Shown: piece after piece, positions 30,443-33,446 of the stretch
How the letters are laid out: each line of letters opens with the position of its first letter
How positions within the stretch are numbered: the first letter of the stretch is position 1
Source of the DNA: Chromera velia
Lineage: Eukaryota > Sar > Chromeraceae
DNA: 33,446 nucleotides
NCBI GenBank assembly: GCA_018398765.1
Contig: JAHBMJ010001253.1
Coordinates: forward strand, 1-33,446
Direction: 5' to 3'
Notes under the pieces: generated by a model
The model's input: the letters and a program-made list of their open reading frames with translations, nothing else
Databases searched by the model: none
What the model was told of the DNA's origin: nothing
Position numbers and translations under genes: made by a program

Positions 30443-31700
30443 CTTAAAGGCAAGGTTGGCGCAAGACGGCTGTGGGGGGAGTATGTTGAGATGATCTATT
30501 TCTCCTTCGTAAAAAATGTCAGAATCTATGTTTTTGCGAAGGAAACAAATGTATACAGGAGACTGTGCGTGCTCGGAAAAAAAGAAATGAAGAAAGTCTT
30601 AGAGATTTTTTTGTGCTGGAGGGCGGATAAGGGAGGCAACGATCACTATGACATCCTTATCCCTGAATGAGAAAGAAACGACCTAGAAAACGAATGCTTC
30701 TCTGCCTTTGTTTGATTGACTGAGCAGCCTAGTTTTTTTTTTAGGTGAATTTCTGCTTGTGCAATATGGTCGAATATCGCAATTTTATTTTTATGTTAAT
30801 TATGCCATGAGTGATGGTCTTAGAGTGAAAAAGTCACTGAGAATCTGCAAGTATATGGTTCAGTAGGGGTTCAACCTGGGGTTCGACGTGCAAGAGTGAA
30901 GACTGCAGTTCGAAGCTCTCTGAATGAACATGGTTTCATTTTCCTTGCTGCTCAGACTTGTTGATCAATCAATAAAGCATATTCAATCAATTCATTTACT
31001 TTTAATTGTCCTATAATTGTCCTTATAAAGTTTTTGAACAGATTTGAAGAGGCTATAGTGAATAGGAGGCGAAGACTAGGTCCCTAGCATCAACCTAGGC
31101 ATCAACATCACAGCTCTAAAAAAAAAAAAAACTCAAAAAAAAAAGGAAAGAAAAATGCCCAATAAAATTTAGAGTTTTTTTAAATGGCCTACGCCTAGGT
31201 TGACTGATTAATAGGTTCTGCACTAGGCTTTGAACCTGGCCTTCAGTGATAAGTAAGTTAGGGCCAACTGTTAGGCATGTCACGGCAAAAAACAAAAAAG
31301 TCTTTAGAAAAACGAGATATCTACTTTTTTTTTTTTGCATGTCAACATTATCAAGTCTTAATTACATTTCTTATAGCCTAAGTTATAGGGCCTAAAGAAA
31401 AAAATCTGACGCTCATCGCTAAGATGAGCGTCCCACTGTAAAACAGAAGCCTGTGCACCATATACTCTATACTTATATGTACTTTGTTTTTGAGAAAGGA
31501 TGCGACAGCATGGTGGATCATGCCGGAAGAAAGGGAGCACGAGGCACCTGTGTGGATATGGGGTCTCTGCATCTGGGGCACCGTGGGGCGAGACCGTTGG
31601 TTTGGATCCAACGGGACAGACACTGATGGCAGAAAGTGTGGCGACCACAGGGAACAGTCACGGGTTCCCCCCATGGACCGTAACACACGGAGCATTCAAA
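30443..31700. other. AT-rich intergenic stretch
   Basis: No gene recognised. It holds a CTAGGCGTAGG-type end motif in reverse at 31187-31199, A-rich runs at 31119-31145, a T run at 31325-31336 and a perfect 10-bp stem hairpin at 31408-31432. Plus-strand frames at 31484-31813 look random. Confidence 0.4.
31408..31432. other. perfect 10-bp stem / 5-nt loop hairpin
   Basis: GACGCTCATC, loop GCTAA, then GATGAGCGTC. It stands alone in an AT-rich stretch. It could be a small structured RNA or the remains of an inverted repeat; no terminator-like T run follows. Confidence 0.5.
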
Positions 31701-31860
31701 TGGTACGGGGGAGTATGGAGTCCAGCACGTCTATTATTTCCTGGAGGGGCGGGCGGTCCTCGGGATCTGGGCTCCTTCCCCTCTGTATGAGAGATCGGAC
31801 CTTGAGGGCCTGACTGAGATAGATCGGCGGGCAAAAATCGAGTGACAGAATCTCAAAGCT
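31701..31860 (-). CDS. possible protein kinase C-terminal fragment (partial)
   Basis: Minus-strand frame ending at TGA about 31696-31698. It reads SFEILSLDFCPPIYLSQALK, VRSLIQRGRSPDPEDRPPLQ, EIIDVLDSILPRTI. The LI-x-R-G ... PDPEDRP-LQEI-LD arrangement is that of kinase subdomain XI, where a conserved Arg-Pro ends the C-lobe. Upstream in the same frame a TGA is met near 31873, and no earlier kinase subdomain (HRD, DFG) was found in the window. So it is a last exon whose other exons lie outside or are unrecognised, or a fragment. The exact 5' border is unknown. Confidence 0.4.
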
Positions 31861-32648
31861 CGATCCCCCCTTGATTCACTCCACTGACCGAGTAATTCGG
31901 GAACGTTCGCCACCTCTCCGTGCTTCTCCATTCACGGAACTGACTCCTTAGCTCAACCGAGTCCGACTCGATCGATCTATCTGATTCGATCAACCCAGTA
32001 CGCCGCCCAAAATCCCCCCCCACCAGCAAGGAATTAATGCGTTTGCATGGCGGTCTGCCTCCCTGCCTGTCCGTGGATGCATCCACAGAGGATCCTCTGT
32101 ATGTCGATCTATCCAGACTGACTGAATGCTTTCTTTTAATGTTCTTCTTTCTCCATTCTTTCTTTTCTTCATTCCGATCAAATCGATCGAGCCATGCCTT
32201 CTCTCTCGCGACCCTCTCTGTCATGCAGCCTCCTTCCTTCCTGACTTTCTTCCAACGTACTGACCGACTCCATTCTACCATGACTGGCCTTGTCACTCTC
32301 TCGGCTTTGATGCTGATTGAACGAGAGAGTGAACATGCAGCAGAAGGATTTTATTTTTCAGAACAAGGAAGACAAATGCTTCGGCTTGCACAACCTGCAA
32401 GCAAACCCCATGCATCGAACCATCTCCCTCTGTCATTTCTGTCCTCATCGATCGATGCATGCATGGATGGATGGATGCATGGAACCTTTCTTCTCTGGTT
32501 GAGAGAGGCTGAATCAAAATCGGGCCATTTTTTCCTTTCGAGGAGAAGCAATACCATATCAGTCTGTGAGACTGAACTGAGATTGTCACTTAATGTCTCT
32601 CCAAACCCCCAATGCTTGCATGGGGCGTTGTATGTGCTTTGCAGACGC

Positions 32649-32685
<37 letters not shown>

Positions 32686-32885
32686 TAACAGATAGAGAAA
32701 GCCGAAGAAGACGAGAGATAATTTTCAGTCCGTTACGGAGACCAATCCCATCCCACCCCACCTTCTGCAAAGCGAGTGAGAAGGCGCAATAAATAGATCG
32801 AAGCATCAAGAGGAACAAAAAATCCTTCCGAAAAGCTTCGATCGGTTCCTTGTTATTGAAGGAAAACCATGAACGTGCATACATA

Positions 32886-32924
<39 letters not shown>

Positions 32925-33318
32925 GCACTTGCTCACACGGAGAGCGGGCGACGCGGCCAGAGACCCCTCACGCCCTCCCCGGTTGCGGGGGCTTGTGGTG
33001 GCCAAGCGCATCGATTCCTCCATCGACCGACGATCGATCGCAGGAGGGAAGAAAAATGGACAGGCAGACAGACAGACAGACAGAGAATACAGATCCCACC
33101 GCTGTACGTTTCTATCGACACACACCTTTTTCCTCTTCCTTTCACCCCCCCCGACCTCCTAAAAACCTCAGTCAGGCCATCACAAGGCAAATTGAGGGGG
33201 CAATCCAAGCAGGGAGCCCCAGTACTTCTCTTCATGCACTTCCCGAGCAGAAAGAGAAAAAAGGTGAAGACACACAATCAAACAGGTGCCAGAACGTTCG
33301 GTCAGTCTGTCAATCGAG

Positions 33319-33355
<37 letters not shown>

Positions 33356-33446
33356 AGTTTGCATATCTCTCCACACACCCAAATGGAGATAGGTACTCTC
33401 TCTTTCCCCTCCCACCCCACACGCATGCCCGCCTCCCCAAAACCTC
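31861..33446. other. right-edge region, no gene recognised
   Basis: Simple repeats dominate: (GATG)n with TGCATGCA at 32455-32482, (GA)n at 32650-32682, (CA)n at 32882-32920, (ACAG)n at 33064-33083 and (GGCA)n at 33318-33353. Long frames here, such as minus 31853-32296 and plus 32037-32792, show no domain features and are treated as chance. Confidence 0.5.

Noticed and set aside
30866-30905. TTCAACCTGGGGTTCGA, resembling a tRNA T-arm
   Set aside because: No matching acceptor stem, D-arm or anticodon arm could be laid out around it.
1-33446. Reassigned stop codons across the genome
   Set aside because: The p24 gene ends at TAA directly after its KKII sorting signal and the coiled-coil gene also ends at TAA, so TAA is a working stop. 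The in-frame stops are confined to two genes.
1-33446. CRISPR arrays, bacterial operons or rRNA genes
   Set aside because: Nothing of the kind is visible. The tandem repeats are microsatellites or short duplications without unique spacers.

Overview
The window looks like nuclear DNA from a unicellular eukaryote with many GT-AG introns and about half GC in its genic parts. Support comes from spliced genes with ER, Golgi and membrane products, very abundant simple repeats, decayed non-LTR retroelement sequence, foldback elements, an ankyrin-repeat gene copy and frequent TGCATGCA motifs. TGCATGCA is a known ApiAP2-type binding motif in apicomplexans. Together with the secreted coiled-coil protein style, this makes an alveolate, perhaps a chromerid, my best guess. 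That is inference; no rRNA or organelle marker is present to confirm it.

Layout. (1) 849-3007, minus: a complete two-exon p24/TMED cargo receptor gene. (2) 3008-3822: an upstream region shared with the next, divergent gene, holding TGCATGCA palindromes. (3) 3823-5725, plus: a TMEM184/Ost-alpha-type membrane protein gene whose reading frame is interrupted by two TAG codons. (4) 7345-8082, minus: an intronless DUF4326 gene. (5) 9389-20055, plus: one large gene with about 22 exons and roughly 909 codons, modelled here exon by exon. It encodes a secreted coiled-coil protein; exon 1 is essentially the ATG alone and the introns are packed with microsatellites. (6) 20056-23353: AT-rich sequence with an 888-bp foldback element. 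(7) 23354-25385, plus: an ankyrin-repeat gene copy with several in-frame stops. (8) 25386-33446: mostly transposon remains, comprising an inverted-repeat element, a decayed LINE on the minus strand, short dispersed repeats, an unrecognised minus-strand coding relic and a possible kinase C-terminus.

How the genes relate. There is no operon-like organisation. The p24 protein works in ER-Golgi cargo sorting, the TMEM184-like protein is a multi-pass membrane protein, and the coiled-coil product carries a signal peptide. All three would use the secretory pathway, but nothing in the sequence shows they work together.

The least ordinary signals concern splicing. Donors with C at +3 (GTCAG) are common and often lie in (GTCA)n runs. 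Acceptors are built from (TG)n or (CTGT)n repeats. Two short palindromic inserts in the coiled-coil gene are each bracketed by a duplicated copy of a splice junction, resembling introner-type intron remodelling.
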